A stretch of DNA of 64,000 nucleotides, taken from Ehretia macrophylla. Lineage: Eukaryota > Streptophyta > Magnoliopsida > Boraginales > Ehretiaceae. Of the stretch, positions 1-11,745 are shown in pieces. The first letter of the stretch is position 1. Each line of letters starts with the position of its first letter. The notes beneath the pieces were generated by a model. It was not told the DNA's origin and made no database searches. It was given only the letters and a program-made list of their open reading frames with translations. Position numbers and translations under genes: made by a program. The stretch is taken from NCBI GenBank assembly GCA_037974665.1, contig CM075770.1:64739850-64803849 (forward strand). The letters run 5' to 3'.

Positions 1-448
1 CATCCGCTTTAACAACGTAGCAACCTCGCAAGACGTGATATCGACGCGTTGTAGGGCCCTCTAAGGTTGTCGTCCTTTTAACAACTCACAACGTACGATT
101 AGGGATTGAAAAACCGAGCTAAATAAGAAAAATGGCCAGAAATTGATGAAAACATTCGATTTTGGGCTCCAAAAAGGGGCAAAACGAGCAAGTTGGCTGC
201 CCCAATCGTAGAGCTCACGGAGAGCTTTGCAACGGTATGTTGTGCGCTGCGTAACACCTTACGGATCAAAAGTTATGGGCACCGGAGCGACGGAGACTTG
301 GTCACAAGCCCTACGCCCTCGGTTTTCTAGACCAGCCTCCACGTGAAGCGAAGTTGTCTTGCCCCTGGTGCCGTGGGTCTCAATAATAGAAATGTGGTGG
401 ATAAAGTATCTTGGCAACCCTAACCGAAGCAAAAAAAATTGAAAAGGG

Positions 449-566
449 GGGTGCAACACGAGGACTTCCCAGGGGGTCACCTATCCTAGTATTACTCTCG
501 CCCAAGCACGGTTAACTTCGGAGTTCTGATGGGATCCAATGCATTAGTGCTGGTATGATTGCACCC
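449..566 (-). rRNA. 5S rRNA gene copy 1 (class A)
   Basis: Full-length 118-bp 5S sequence with six substitutions, five of them C-to-T or G-to-A and one in box A (nt 56). An oligo-T terminator follows at 431-445. Confidence 0.93.
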
Positions 567-1124
567 GTCATGTTGAGGGCACAATTACTTTATGTGTTAA
601 CGGTTCACAGTTCCAGCCTAGAGCGATGGCCTATTCAAATGGCCCAAAGGGATTAACGACAACCCATCCGCTTCAACAACGCATCATCCTCGCAAGACGT
701 GATATCGACGCGTTGTAGGGCCCTCTAATGTCCTGCGAGTAAGGTTGTCGTCCTTTTAACAGCTCACAATGTACGATCCGGGACGGAAAACATAGGAAAA
801 AAAGAAAAGTGGCCCGAAACTGATGAAAACGTTCGATTTGGGGCTCCAACAAGGGCACAGCGAGCAAGCTGGGTGCCCCCGTCGTAGAGCTCTCAGAGGG
901 CTTTGCAACGGTATGATGTGCGCTGTGTAACTCCTTACGGATCAAAAGTTATAGGCACCGGAGCGACGGAGACCTGGTCACAAGCCCTACGCCCTCGGTT
1001 TGCGGGCCCAACCTCCACATGAAGCGAAGTTGTCTTACCCAAGGTGCCGTAGGATTCGATAATAGAAATGTGGTGGATAAAGTATCTTGGCAACCCTAAC
1101 CGGAGCAAAAAAAATTGAAAATGG

Positions 1125-1242
1125 GGGTACAACACGAGGACTTCCCAGGGGGTCACCCATCCTAGTACTACTCTCGCCCAAGCACGCTTAACTTCAGAAT
1201 TCTGATGGGATCCGGTGCATTAGTGCTGGTATGATCGCACCC
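1125..1242 (-). rRNA. 5S rRNA gene copy 2 (class A)
   Basis: Three substitutions (nt 45, 47 and 114), all G-to-A on the + strand. Boxes A and C match the consensus, so this is one of the better-preserved copies. Confidence 0.95.
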
Positions 1243-1799
1243 GTCATGTTGAGGGCTTAATTCCTTTATGTGTTAATAGTTCACAGTCCCAGCCAAGAGA
1301 GATGGCCCATTCAAAAGGCCCAAGGGGCTTAACGACAACCCATCCGCTTCAACAACGTAGCATCCTCGCAGGAAGTGATATCAACGGGTTGTAGGGCCCT
1401 CTAATGTCCCGCGAGTAAGGTTGTCGTCCTTTTAACAGCTCACGACGTACGATCCGGGACGAAAAAATAGAGCAAAAATAGAAAAGTGGCCTGAAACTGA
1501 TGAACGTTCGATTATGGGCTCAAAAAAGGGCACAACGAGCAAGCTAGCTGCCCCCGTCGTAGGGCTCTCGGAAAGCTTTGCAACGGTTTGCTGTGCGCCG
1601 CGTAACTCATTACGGATAAAAAGTTATGGGCACCGGAGTGACGGCAACCTGGTCATAAGCCCTACGCCCTCGGTTTGATGGCCCAGCCTCCACGTGAAGT
1701 GAAGTTGTCTTGCCCAAGGTGCCGTGGGATTCGATAATAGAAATGTGGTGGACAAAGTATCTTGGCAACCCTAACGAGAGCAAAAAAAATTGAACAGGG

Positions 1800-1917
1800 G
1801 GGTGCAACACGAGGACTTCCAAGGGGGTCACCCATCCTAGTACTACTCTCGCCCAAGCAAGCTTAACTTCGGAGTTTTGATGGGATCTGCTGCGTTAGTG
1901 CTAGTATGATCACACCA
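1800..1917 (-). rRNA. 5S rRNA gene copy 3 (class A), diverged
   Basis: Nine substitutions, including box A nt 58, box C nt 97 and the first transcribed nucleotide. Likely a pseudogene. Confidence 0.88.
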
Positions 1918-2474
1918 ATCATGGTGAGAGCACAATTCCTTTATGTGTTAACGGTTCACAGTCCCAGCCTAGAGAGATGGCCCATTCACAAGGCCCATTG
2001 GGTTTAACGACTACCCATCCGCTTCAACAACGCAGCATCCTCGCAAGACGTGATATCGTCGCATTATAGGGCCCTCTAAATTCCCACGAGTAAGGTTGTC
2101 GTCCTTTTAATAGCTCACGACGCACGATCCGGGATGAAAAAACAGAGCAAAAATAGAAAAGTGGCCCAAACGGATGAAAACATTCAATTTAGGGTTCCAA
2201 AAAGGCAAAGCGAGCAAGTTGGCTGCCCCCGTCGTAGAGCACACGGAGAGCTTTCCAACGGTATACTGTACGCCGCGTAACTCCTCACGGATCAAAAGTT
2301 ATAGGCACCGGAGTGACTGAGACCTGGTCACAAGCCCTACGCCCTAGGTTTGCGGGCCCAGCCTACATGTGAAGCGAAGTTGTCTTGCTTAAGGTGCCGT
2401 GGGATTCGATAATAGAATTGTGCTGGATAAAGTATCTTGACAACCATAATCGGAGCAAAAAAAATTGAAAATGG

Positions 2475-2592
2475 GGGTGCAACACGAGGACTTCCGAGGG
2501 GGTCACCCATCCTAGTACTGCTCTTGCCCAAGCACGCTTAACTTCGGAGTTCTGGTGGGATCCGATGCATTAGTAATGGTATGATCTCACCC
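2475..2592 (-). rRNA. 5S rRNA gene copy 4 (class A), diverged
   Basis: Eight substitutions, including nt 68 in the intermediate element and nt 97 at the edge of box C. Box A is unchanged. Confidence 0.88.
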
Positions 2593-3153
2593 GTCATGTT
2601 GAGGGCACAATTCCTTTATGTGTTAACTGTTCACAGTCCTAGCCTAGAGAGATGGCCCATTCAAAAGGCCCAATGGGCTTAATGACAACCCATCCACTTC
2701 AACAACGCAGCATCCTCGCAAGACGTGATATCGACGAGTTGTAGGGCCTTCTAATGTCCTGCGAGTAAGGTTGTCGTCCTTTTATCAGCTCACAACGTAC
2801 GATCTGCGAAGGAAAAACAGATTAAAAGCAAAAAAAAGTGGCCTGAACTGATGAAAATTTTCAATTTTGGGCTCCAAAAAGGGCACAGCAAGCAACCTGG
2901 CTGCCCCCGTCGTAGAGCCCTCAGAGAGCTTTGCAACGGTACGTTGTGCGCCGCGTAACTCCTTACGGATCAAAAGTTATAGGTACCGGAGTGACGAAGA
3001 CCTGGTCACAAGCCTTATGCCCTCGGTTTGCTAGCTCAACCTCCACGTGAAGCGAAGTTGTCTTGCCCAAGGTATCGTGGGATTCGATAATAGAAATGTG
3101 GTGGATAAAGTATCTTGGCAACCCTAACCGGAGCAAAAAAAATTGAAAAGGGG

Positions 3154-3271
3154 GGGTGCAACATGAAGACTTCCCAAGGGGTCACCCATCCTAGTACTAC
3201 TCTCGCCCAAGCATGCTTAACTTCGGAGTTCTGATGGGATCCGGTGCATTAGAGCTGGTATGATCGCACTC
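3154..3271 (-). rRNA. 5S rRNA gene copy 5 (class A)
   Basis: Six substitutions, one in box A (nt 58) and one at nt 2. Confidence 0.92.
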
Positions 3272-3592
3272 GTCATGTTGAGGGCACAATTCCTTTATGT
3301 GTTAACGATTCACAGTCCCAACCTAGAGAGATGCCCCATTCAGAAGGCCCAATGGGCTTAACGACAACCCATTCGTTTCAACAACGCAGCATTCTCTCCA
3401 GACGTGATATCGACGCATTGTAGGGCCCTCTAATGTCCCACGAGTAGGGTTTTTGTCCTTTTAACAGCTTAGGACGTACGATCTGGGACGGAAAAAAAGA
3501 GAAAAATAAGAAATGTGGCCCGAAACTGATGAAAACGTTCGATTTTGGCTCTAAAAAGGGCACAGCGAGCAAGCTGGCCACCCCCGTCGTAG

Positions 3593-3607
3593 AGCTCTCG
3601 GAGAGCT
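3593..3607. other. Conserved 15-bp palindrome in the mid-spacer (representative)
   Basis: AGCTCTCGGAGAGCT is a perfect odd palindrome in the middle of the spacer. It or a one-base variant is found in nearly every unit of both subfamilies. No function is known to me. Confidence 0.6.
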
Positions 3608-3829
3608 TTCCAACGGTATGTTGTGCACCGCGTAACACCTTACGGATCAAAAGTTACGGGCACCGGAGCGACGACAACCTAGTCACAAGCCTTATGGCCT
3701 CGGTTTGCTGGCCCAGCCTCCACGTGAAGCGAAGTTTTCTTGCCCAAAGTGCCGTGGAATTCGATATTAGAAATGTGGTGGATAAAGTATCTTGGCAACC
3801 CTAACCGGAGCAAAAAAGATTGAAAAGGG

Positions 3830-3947
3830 GGGAGCAACACGAGGACTTCCCAGAGGGTCAACCATCCTAGTACTACTCTCGCCCAAGCACGCTTAACTTC
3901 GGAGTTCTGATGGGATCCGGTGCATTAGAGCTGCTATGATCGGACCC
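3830..3947 (-). rRNA. 5S rRNA gene copy 6 (class A), donor of a chimera
   Basis: Six substitutions. Its 5'-half variants (nt 5, 14 and 19) recur together in copy 11, 3222 bp away. This marks it as the left end of a duplicated block. Confidence 0.92.
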
Positions 3948-4507
3948 GTCATGTTGAGGGCACAATTCCTTTATGTGTTAACGGTTCACAGTCCCAGCCG
4001 AGAGAGATGGCCCATTCAAATGGCCCAATGGGCTTAACGACAACCCATCCGCTTCAACAACGTAGCATCGTCGCAAGACGTGATATCGATACTTTGTAGG
4101 GCCCTCTAATGTCCCGCGAGTAAGGTTGTCATCCTTTTAACAGCTCACGATGTACGAACCGGGACGGAAAAACAGAGCAAAAGAAGAAAAGTGGCCTGAA
4201 ACTGATGAAAACGTTCGATTTTGGGCTCCAAAAATGGGCAAAGTGAGCAAGCTGGCTGCCCCCGTCGTATAGCTCTCGGAGAGCTTTGCATCGGCGTGCT
4301 GTGCGCTGCGTAACTCCTTACGGATCAAAAGTTATGGGTACCGGAGCGACGGAGACCTGGTCACATGCCCTACACCCTCGGTTTGCTGGCCCAGCCTCCA
4401 CATGAAGCGAAGTTGTCTTGCCCAAGGTGCCGTGGGATTTGATAATAGAAATGTGGTGGATAAAGTATCTTGGCAACCTTAACCGGAGCAAAAAAAATTG
4501 AAAAGGG

Positions 4508-4625
4508 GGGTGCAACACGAGGACTTCCCAGGGGGTCACCCATCCTAGCACTACTCTCACCCAAGCACTCTTAACTTCGAAGTTCTGATGAGATCCGGTG
4601 CATTAGTGCTGGTATGATCGCACCT
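4508..4625 (-). rRNA. 5S rRNA gene copy 7 (class A)
   Basis: Six substitutions, with box A nt 57 and nt 67 altered. It shares four diagnostic variants with copy 12, its partner in the 3.22-kb block duplication. Confidence 0.92.
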
Positions 4626-5184
4626 GTCATGTTGACGGCATAATTCCTTTATGTGTTAACAGTTCACAGTCCCAGCCTAGAGAGAGGTCCCATTCAAAAG
4701 GCCCAATGGGCTTAACAAAAACCCATCTGCTTCAACAACGCAACATCCTCGCAAGACGTGATATTGACACGTTGTAGGGCCCTCTAATGTCCATCGAGTA
4801 AGGTTGTCATCCTTTTAACAACTCATGACGCACGATCCGGGACGAAAAAATAGAGCAAAAATAGAAAGGTGGCCCGAAACTGATGAAAACGTTCGATTTT
4901 GGACTCCAAAAAGGGCACAACGAGAAAGCTAGATGCCCCCGTCGTAGAGCTCTCGGAGAGGTTTGCAACGGTATGCCGTGCGCCGCCTAACTCCTTACGG
5001 ATCAAAAGTTATGGGCACCGGAGCAACGGAGTCCTGGTCACAAGTTCTACGCTCTCAGTTTGCGGGCCCAGCCTCCACGTGAATCAAAGTTGTCTTGCCC
5101 AAGGTGCCGTGGGATTCGATAATAGAATTGTGGTGGATAAAGTATCTTGGCAACCCTAACTGGAGCAAAAAAAATTGAAAATAA

Positions 5185-5302
5185 GGGTGCAACATGAGGA
5201 CTTCCCAGGGTGTCACCCATCCTAGTACTACTCTCGCCCAAGCACGCTTAACTTCGGAGTTCTGATGGGATCCGGTGCATTAGAGCTGGTATGATCACAC
5301 CC
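5185..5302 (-). rRNA. 5S rRNA gene copy 8 (class A)
   Basis: Four substitutions (nt 6, 19, 92 and 108), all also present in copy 13. Box A is intact. Confidence 0.93.
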
Positions 5303-5861
5303 GTCATGTTTAAGGCACAATTCCTTTATGTGTTAACGGTTCACAGTCCAAGCCTAGAGTGATGGCCCATTCTAAAGGCCCAATGTGCTGAACGACAACC
5401 CATCAGCTTCAACAACGTAGCATCCTCGCAAGACGTGATATCAACGCTTTATAGGGCCCTCTAATATCCTGCACATAAGGTTATCATCCTTTTAACAGTT
5501 TACGATGTGCGATCCGGGATAAAAAAATAGAGGAAAAGAAGAAAAGTGGCCCGAAACTGCTGAAAATGTTCAGTTTTGGGCTCCAAAAAGGGCAAAGCGA
5601 GCAAGCTAACTACCCCTGTCGTAGAGCTCTCGGAGAGCTTTGCAACGGTATGCTGTGCGCCGCGTAACTCATTATGGATCAAAAGATATGGGCACCGGAG
5701 CGACGGAGACCTGGTCACAAGCCCTTTGCCCTCGGTTTCCTGGCCCAGCCTCCACGTGAAGCGAAATTGTCTTGCCCAAGGTGCCGTGGGATTCGATAAT
5801 AGAAATGTGGTGGATAAATTATCTTGGCAACCCTTACCAGAGCAAAAAAAATTGAAAAGTG

Positions 5862-5979
5862 GGCTGCAACACGAGGACTTCCCAGGGGGTCACCCATCCT
5901 AGTACTACTCTCACCCAAGCACGCTTAACTTCAGAGTTCTGATGGGATCCGGTGCATTAGTGCTGGTATGATAGCACCC
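5862..5979 (-). rRNA. 5S rRNA gene copy 9 (class A)
   Basis: Four substitutions (nt 7, 47, 67 and 116). The sequence is identical to copy 14. The spacer at higher coordinates, upstream of this gene, is a short 477-bp form. Confidence 0.94.
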
Positions 5980-7051
5980 GTGATGTTGAGGGCACAATTC
6001 CTTTATGTGTTAACGGTTCACAGTCCCAGCCTAGAGACATGGCCCATTCAAATGGCCCAATGGCCTTAACGACAACCCATCCGGGACTGAACAGCTCACG
6101 ACGTATGATCCGGGACTGAAAAACAGAGCTAAAGAAGAAAAGTGGCCCGAAACTGATGAAACCGTTCGATTTTGGGCTCCAAAAAGGGCACAGCGAGCAA
6201 GCTAGCTGCCCCCATCGTAGAGCTCGCGGAGAGCTTTGCAACGGTTTGCTATGTGCCGCGTAACTCCTTACGGATCAAAAGTTATGGGCACCGGAGGGAT
6301 GGAGACCTTGTCACAACCCTACGCCCACGGTTTGTTGGCCCAACCTCCACGTGAAGCGAAGTTGTCTTGCCGAAGGTGCTGTGGTATTCGATAATAGAAA
6401 ATTGGTGGATAAAGTATCTTGGCAACCTTTACCGGAACAAAAAAAATTGAAAAGCGGGCTGTAACACGAGGACTTCCCAGGGGGTCACCCATCCAAGTAC
6501 TACTCTCGCCCAAGCACGCTTAACTTCAGAGTTCTGATGGGATCCGGTGCATTAGTGCTGGTATGATAGCACCCGTGATGTTGAGGACACAATTTCTTTA
6601 TGTGTTAATGGTTCACTGTCCCAGCCTAAAGACATGGCCCATTCAAATGGCCCAATGGCCTTAACGACAACCCATCCGGGACTGAACAGCTCACGACGTA
6701 CGATCCGGGACTGAAAAACAGAGAAAAAGAAGAAAAGTGGCCCGAAACTGATGAAAACGTTCGATTTTGGGCTCCAAAAAGGGCATAGCAAACAAGCTGG
6801 CTGCCCTCGTCGTAGAGCTCTCGGTGAGCTTTGCAACGGTATGCTGTACGTCGCGTAACTCCCTACGGATCAAAAGTTATGGGCACCGGAGCGATGGAGA
6901 CCTTGTCACAACCCTACGCCCACGGTTTGTTGGCCCAACCTCCACGTGAAGCGAAGTTGTCTTGCCGAAGGTGCTGTGGTATTCGATAATAGAAAATTGG
7001 TGGATAAAGTATCTTGGCAACCGTAACCGGAGCAAAAAAAATTGAAAAGGA
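5980..7051. repeat. Two short-spacer 5S units with an 82-bp deletion
   Basis: Two successive spacers are 477 bp rather than 559 bp. The segment from CGCTTCAACAACG to CCTTTTAACAG is missing and replaced by an 8-bp filler. As a result ATCCGGGACTGAA occurs twice 29 bp apart (6079-6091 and 6108-6120; 6674-6686 and 6703-6715). The same form recurs at 9201-10272. Confidence 0.85.
6457..6574 (-). rRNA. 5S rRNA gene copy 10 (class A, short-spacer unit)
   Basis: Five substitutions, four of them shared with copy 15. It is flanked by 477-bp spacers on both sides. Confidence 0.93.
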
Positions 7052-7169
7052 TGATGCAACACGAGGACTTCCCATGGAGTCATCCATCCTAGTACTACTC
7101 TCGTCCAAGAACGCTTAACTTCGGAGTTCTGATGGGATCCGGTGCATTAGAGCTGCTATGATCGGACCC
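7052..7169 (-). rRNA. 5S rRNA gene copy 11, chimeric
   Basis: Ten substitutions. The low-coordinate part (to 7110) carries the rare variants of copy 16, including box A nt 60. The high-coordinate part (from 7151) carries those of copy 6. The gene therefore looks like the crossover product of an unequal exchange inside the 5S coding region. Confidence 0.9.
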
Positions 7170-7728
7170 GTCATGTTGAGGGCACAATTCCTTTATGTGT
7201 TAACGGTTCACAGTCCCAGCCGAGAGAGATGGCCCATTCAAATGGCCCAATGGGCTTAACGACAACCCATCCGCTTCAACAACGCAGCATCCTCGCAAGA
7301 CGTGATATCGACGCATTGTAGGGCCCTCTAATGTCCCGCGAGTAAGGTTGTCGTCCTTTGAACAGCTGACGACGTACGATCCAGGACTGAAAAACAGACC
7401 AAAAGAAGAAAAGTGGCCCGAAACTGATGAAAACGTTCGATTTTGGGCTCCAAAAATTGCACAGTGAGCAAGTTGGCTACCCCTGTCGTATAGCTCTCAG
7501 AGAGCTTTGCATCGGCATGCTGTGCACCGCGTAACTCCTTACGGATCAAAAGTTATGGGTACCGGAGCGACAGAGACCAGGTCACAAGCCTTACGCTCTC
7601 GGTTTGCTAGCCCAGCCTCCACGTGAAGCGAAGTTGTCTTGCCCAAGGTGCCGTGGGATTTGATAATAGAAATGTGGTGGATAAAGTATCTTGGCAACCC
7701 TAACCGGAGCAAAAAAAATTGAAAAGGG

Positions 7729-7846
7729 GGGTGCAACATGAGGACTTCCCAGGGGGTCACCCATCCTAGCACTACTCTCACCCAAGCACTCTTAACTTCG
7801 GAGTTCTGATGAGATCCGGTGCATTAGTGCTTGTATGATCGCACCC
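7729..7846 (-). rRNA. 5S rRNA gene copy 12 (class A)
   Basis: Six substitutions, including box A nt 57 and nt 67, four of them shared with copy 7. Confidence 0.92.
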
Positions 7847-8405
7847 GTCATGTTGACAGCACAATTCCTTTATGTGTTAACAGTTCACAGTCTCAACCTA
7901 GAGAGATGGCCCATTCAAAAGGCCCAATGGGCTTAACGGCAACCCATCCACTTCAACAACGCAGCATCCTCACAAGACGTGATATCAATGCATTGTAGGG
8001 CCCTCTAATTTCCATCGAGTAAGGTTTTCGTCCTTTTAACAACTCACGACGCACGATCCGGGACTGAAAAACAGAGCAAAAATTGAAAGGTTGCCCGAAA
8101 CTGATGAAAACGTTTGATTTTGGGCTCCAAAATGGGCACCACGAGAAAGCTAGATGCCCACGTCGTAGAGCTCTCGGAGAGGTTTGCAACGGTATGCCGT
8201 GCGCCGCCTAACTCCTTACGGATCGAAAGTTATGGGCACCAGAGCAACGGAGACCTGGTCACAAGCTCTACGCTCTCGGTTTGCAGGCCCAGCCTCCATG
8301 TGAATCAAAGTTGTCTTGCCCAAGGTGCCGTGGGATTCGATAATAGAAATGTGGTGGATAAAGTATCTTGGCAACCCTAACCGGAGCAAAAAAAATTAAA
8401 AATAG

Positions 8406-8523
8406 GGGGGCAACATGAGGACTTCCCACGGTGTCACCTATCCTAGTACTACTCTCGCCCAAGCACGCTTAACTTCGGAGTTCTGATGGGATCCGGTGCA
8501 TTAGAGCTGGTATGATCACACCC
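8406..8523 (-). rRNA. 5S rRNA gene copy 13 (class A)
   Basis: Seven substitutions, four of them shared with copy 8. Box A is unchanged. Confidence 0.91.
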
Positions 8524-9082
8524 GTCATGTTTAAGGCACAATTCCTTTATGTGTTAACGGTTCACAGTCCAAGCCTAGAGTGATGGCCCATTCTAAAGGC
8601 CCAATGTGCTGAACGACAACCCATCAGCTTCAACAACGTAGCATCCTCGCAAGACGTGATATCAACGCTTTATAGGGCCCTCTAATATCCTGCTTGTAAG
8701 GATATCATCCTTTTAATAGCTCACGATGTGTGATCTGCGACGAAAAAATAGAGGAAAAGAAGAAAAGTGGCCCGAAACTGCTGAAAATGTTCAGTTTTGG
8801 GCTCCAAAAAGGGCAAAGCGAGCAAGCTAACTACCCCTGTCGTAGAGCTCTCGGAGAGCTTTGCAACGGTATGCTGTGCGCCGCGTAACTCATTATGGAT
8901 CAAAAGATATGGGCACCGGAGCGACGGAGACCTGGTCACAAGCCCTTTGCCCTCGGTTTCCTGGCCCAGCCTCCACGTGAAGCGAAATTGTCTTGCCCAA
9001 GGTGCCGTGGGATTCGATAATAGAAATGTGGTGGATAAATTATCTTGGCAACCCTTACCAGAGCAAAAAAAATTGAAAAGTG

Positions 9083-9200
9083 GGCTGCAACACGAGGACT
9101 TCCCAGGGGGTCACCCATCCTAGTACTACTCTCACCCAAGCACGCTTAACTTCAGAGTTCTGATGGGATCCGGTGCATTAGTGCTGGTATGATAGCACCC
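9083..9200 (-). rRNA. 5S rRNA gene copy 14 (class A)
   Basis: Identical to copy 9, which lies 3221 bp away. The flanking spacer is also nearly identical. Confidence 0.94.
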
Positions 9201-10272
9201 GTGATGTTGAGGGCACAATTCCTTTATGTGTTAACGGTTCACAGTCCCAGCCTAGAGACATGGCCCATTCAAATGGCCCAATGGCCTTAACGACAACCCA
9301 TCCGGGACTGAACAGCTCACGACGTACGATCCGGGACTGAAAAACAGAGAAAAAGAAGAAAAGTGGCCCGAAACTGATGAAAACGTTCGATTTTGGGCTC
9401 CAAAAAGGGCATAGCAAACAAGCTGGCTGCCCTCGTCGTAGAGCTCTCGGTGAGCTTTGCAACGGTATGCTGTACGTCGCGTAACTCCCTACGGATCAAA
9501 AGTTATGGGCACCGGAGCGATGGAGACCTTGTCACAACCCTACGCCCACGGTTTGTTGGCCCAACCTCCACGTGAAGCGAAGTTGTCTTGCCGAAGGTGC
9601 TGTGGTATTCGATAATAGAAAATTGGTGGATAAAGTATCTAGGCAACCCTTACCGGAACAAAAAAAATTGAAAAGCGGGCTGCAACACGTGGACTTCCCA
9701 GGGGGTCACCCATCCAAGTACTACTCTCGCCCAAGCACGCTTAACTTCAGAGTTCTGATGGGATCCGGTGCATTAGTGCTGGTATGATAGCACCCGTGAT
9801 GTTGAGGACACAATTTCTTTATGTGTTAATGGTTCACTGTCCCAGCCTAAAGACATGGCCCATTCAAATGGCCCAATGGCCTTAACGACAACCCATCCGG
9901 GACTGAACAGCTCATGACGTACGATCCGGGACTGAAAAACAGAGCAAAAGAAGAAAAGTGGTCCCAAACTAATGAAAACGTTCGATTTTGGGCTCCAAAA
10001 AGGGCACAGCGAGCATGCTGGCTGCCCCCGTCGTAGAACTCTCGGAGAGTTTTGCAATGGTATGTTGTGCGTCGCGTAACTCCTTACGGATCAAAAGTTA
10101 TGGCCACCAGAGCGATGGAGACCTTGTCACAACCCTACGCCCACGGTTTGTTGGCCCAACCTCCACGTGAAGCGAAGTTGTCTTGCCGAAGGTGCTGTGG
10201 TATTCGATAATAGAAAATTGGTGGATAAAGTATCTTGGCAACCGTAACCGGAGCAAAAAAAATTGAAAAGGA
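9201..10272. repeat. Two more short-spacer 5S units with the same deletion
   Basis: These have the same 82-bp deletion and filler as 5980-7051, with junctions at 9300-9312 and 9895-9907. They are the partners of those units in the block duplication. Confidence 0.85.
9678..9795 (-). rRNA. 5S rRNA gene copy 15 (class A, short-spacer unit)
   Basis: Five substitutions, four shared with copy 10. It sits between two 477-bp spacers. Confidence 0.93.
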
Positions 10273-10390
10273 TGATGCAACACGAGGACTTCCCATGGAG
10301 TCATCCATCCTAGTACTACTCTCGTCCAAGAACGCTTAACTTCGGAGTTCTGATGGGATCCGGTGCATTAGTGCTGCTATGATCGCACCT
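10273..10390 (-). rRNA. 5S rRNA gene copy 16 (class A), diverged
   Basis: Nine substitutions, including box A nt 60 and two in the last three transcribed nucleotides. It supplies the low-coordinate half of chimeric copy 11. Confidence 0.88.
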
Positions 10391-10949
10391 GTCATGTTGA
10401 GGGCATAATTCTTTTACGTGTTAACGGTTCACAGTCCCAGCCTAGAGAGATGGCCCATTCAAATGGCCCAATGGGCTTAACGACAACCCATCTGCATCAA
10501 CAACGCAGCATCCTCACAAGACGTGATATCGATGCATTGTAGGGCCCTCTTATGCCCCGCGAGTAAGGTTGTCGTCCTTTTAACAGCTCACGATGTACGA
10601 TCCGGGAAGGAAAAACATAGCAAAAGAAGAAAAGTGGCCCGAAACTGATGGAAACGTTCGATTTCGGGCTCCAAAAAGGCACAGCAAGCAAGTTGTCTAC
10701 CCTCGTCGTAGAGCTCTTAGAGAGCTTTGCAACGGTATGTTGTGCGCCACGTAAGTCCGTACGAATCAAAAGTTATGGGCACCGGAGCGACGGAGACCTG
10801 GTCCCAAGCCCTACGCCCTCGGTTTGCGGGCCCAGCCTCCACGTGAAGCGAAGTTGTCTTGCCCAAGGTGCCGTGGGATTCGATAATAGAATTGAGGTGG
10901 ATAAAGTATCTTGGCAACCCTAACCGGAGCAAAAAAAATTGAAAATGGG

Positions 10950-11067
10950 GGGTGCAAGACGAGGACTTCCCAAAGGGTCACCCATCCTAGTACTACTCTC
11001 GTCCAAGCACGCTTAAATTCGGAGTTCTGATGGGATCCGGTGCATTAGTGCTGGTATGATCGCACCC
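10950..11067 (-). rRNA. 5S rRNA gene copy 17 (class A)
   Basis: Five substitutions, one in box A (nt 51). The spacer returns to full length after this copy. Confidence 0.93.
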
Positions 11068-11627
11068 GTCATGTTGACGGCACAATTCCTTTAGGTGTAA
11101 ACAGTGCACAGTCCCAGCCTAGAGAGATGGCCTATTCAAAAGGCCCAATGGGCTTAACGACAACCCATCCGCTTCAACAACGTAGCATCCTCACAAGACG
11201 TTATATCGACGCGTTGTATGGCCCTCTAATGTCCCGCGAGTAAGGTTGTCGTCCTTTTAACAGCTCACGACGTACGATCGGGGATGGAAAAATAGAGCAA
11301 AAATAGAAAAGTGGCCCGAAACTGATGAAAACGTTCGATTTTGGGCACAAAAAAGCACACAACAAGCAAGCTAGAAACCCACGTCGTAAAGCTCTCGGAG
11401 ATCTTTGCAACGGTATGCTGTGCATCGAGAAACTCCTTACGGATCAAAAGTTATGGCCATCGGAGCGACGGAGACCTGGTCACAAGCCCTACGCCCTCGG
11501 TTTGCTGGCCCAGCCTCCACGTGAAGCGAAGTTGTCTTGGCCAAGGTGCCGTGGGATTCGATAATAGAAATGTGGTGGATAAAGTATCTTGGCAACCCTA
11601 ACCGAAGCAAAAAAAAATTGAAAAGGA

Positions 11628-11745
11628 GGGTGCAACACGAGGACTTCCAAGGGGGTCACATATCCTAGTACTACTCTCACCCATGCACGCTTAACTTCAG
11701 AGTTATGATGGGATCCGGTGCATTAGTGCTGGTATGATCGCACCC
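11628..11745 (-). rRNA. 5S rRNA gene copy 18 (class A)
   Basis: Seven substitutions, with box A nt 62 and box C nt 85, 86 and 97 altered. Confidence 0.91.

Larger units (their letters stand above)
3889..7110. repeat. 3.22-kb higher-order repeat, copy 1 (five 5S units)
   Basis: This block runs from inside 5S copy 6 to inside 5S copy 11 and is repeated in tandem by 7111-10331. Corresponding genes share rare variants (7/12, 8/13, 9/14, 10/15). Copies 9 and 14 are identical, and a stretch of at least 327 bp at 5576-5902 gives the same translation as 8797-9123. Similarity is uneven along the block. Confidence 0.75.
7111..10331. repeat. 3.22-kb higher-order repeat, copy 2 (five 5S units)
   Basis: Tandem partner of 3889-7110. 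The junction between the two copies lies in 7111-7150, inside chimeric 5S copy 11. The right end lies inside copy 16. Confidence 0.75.
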
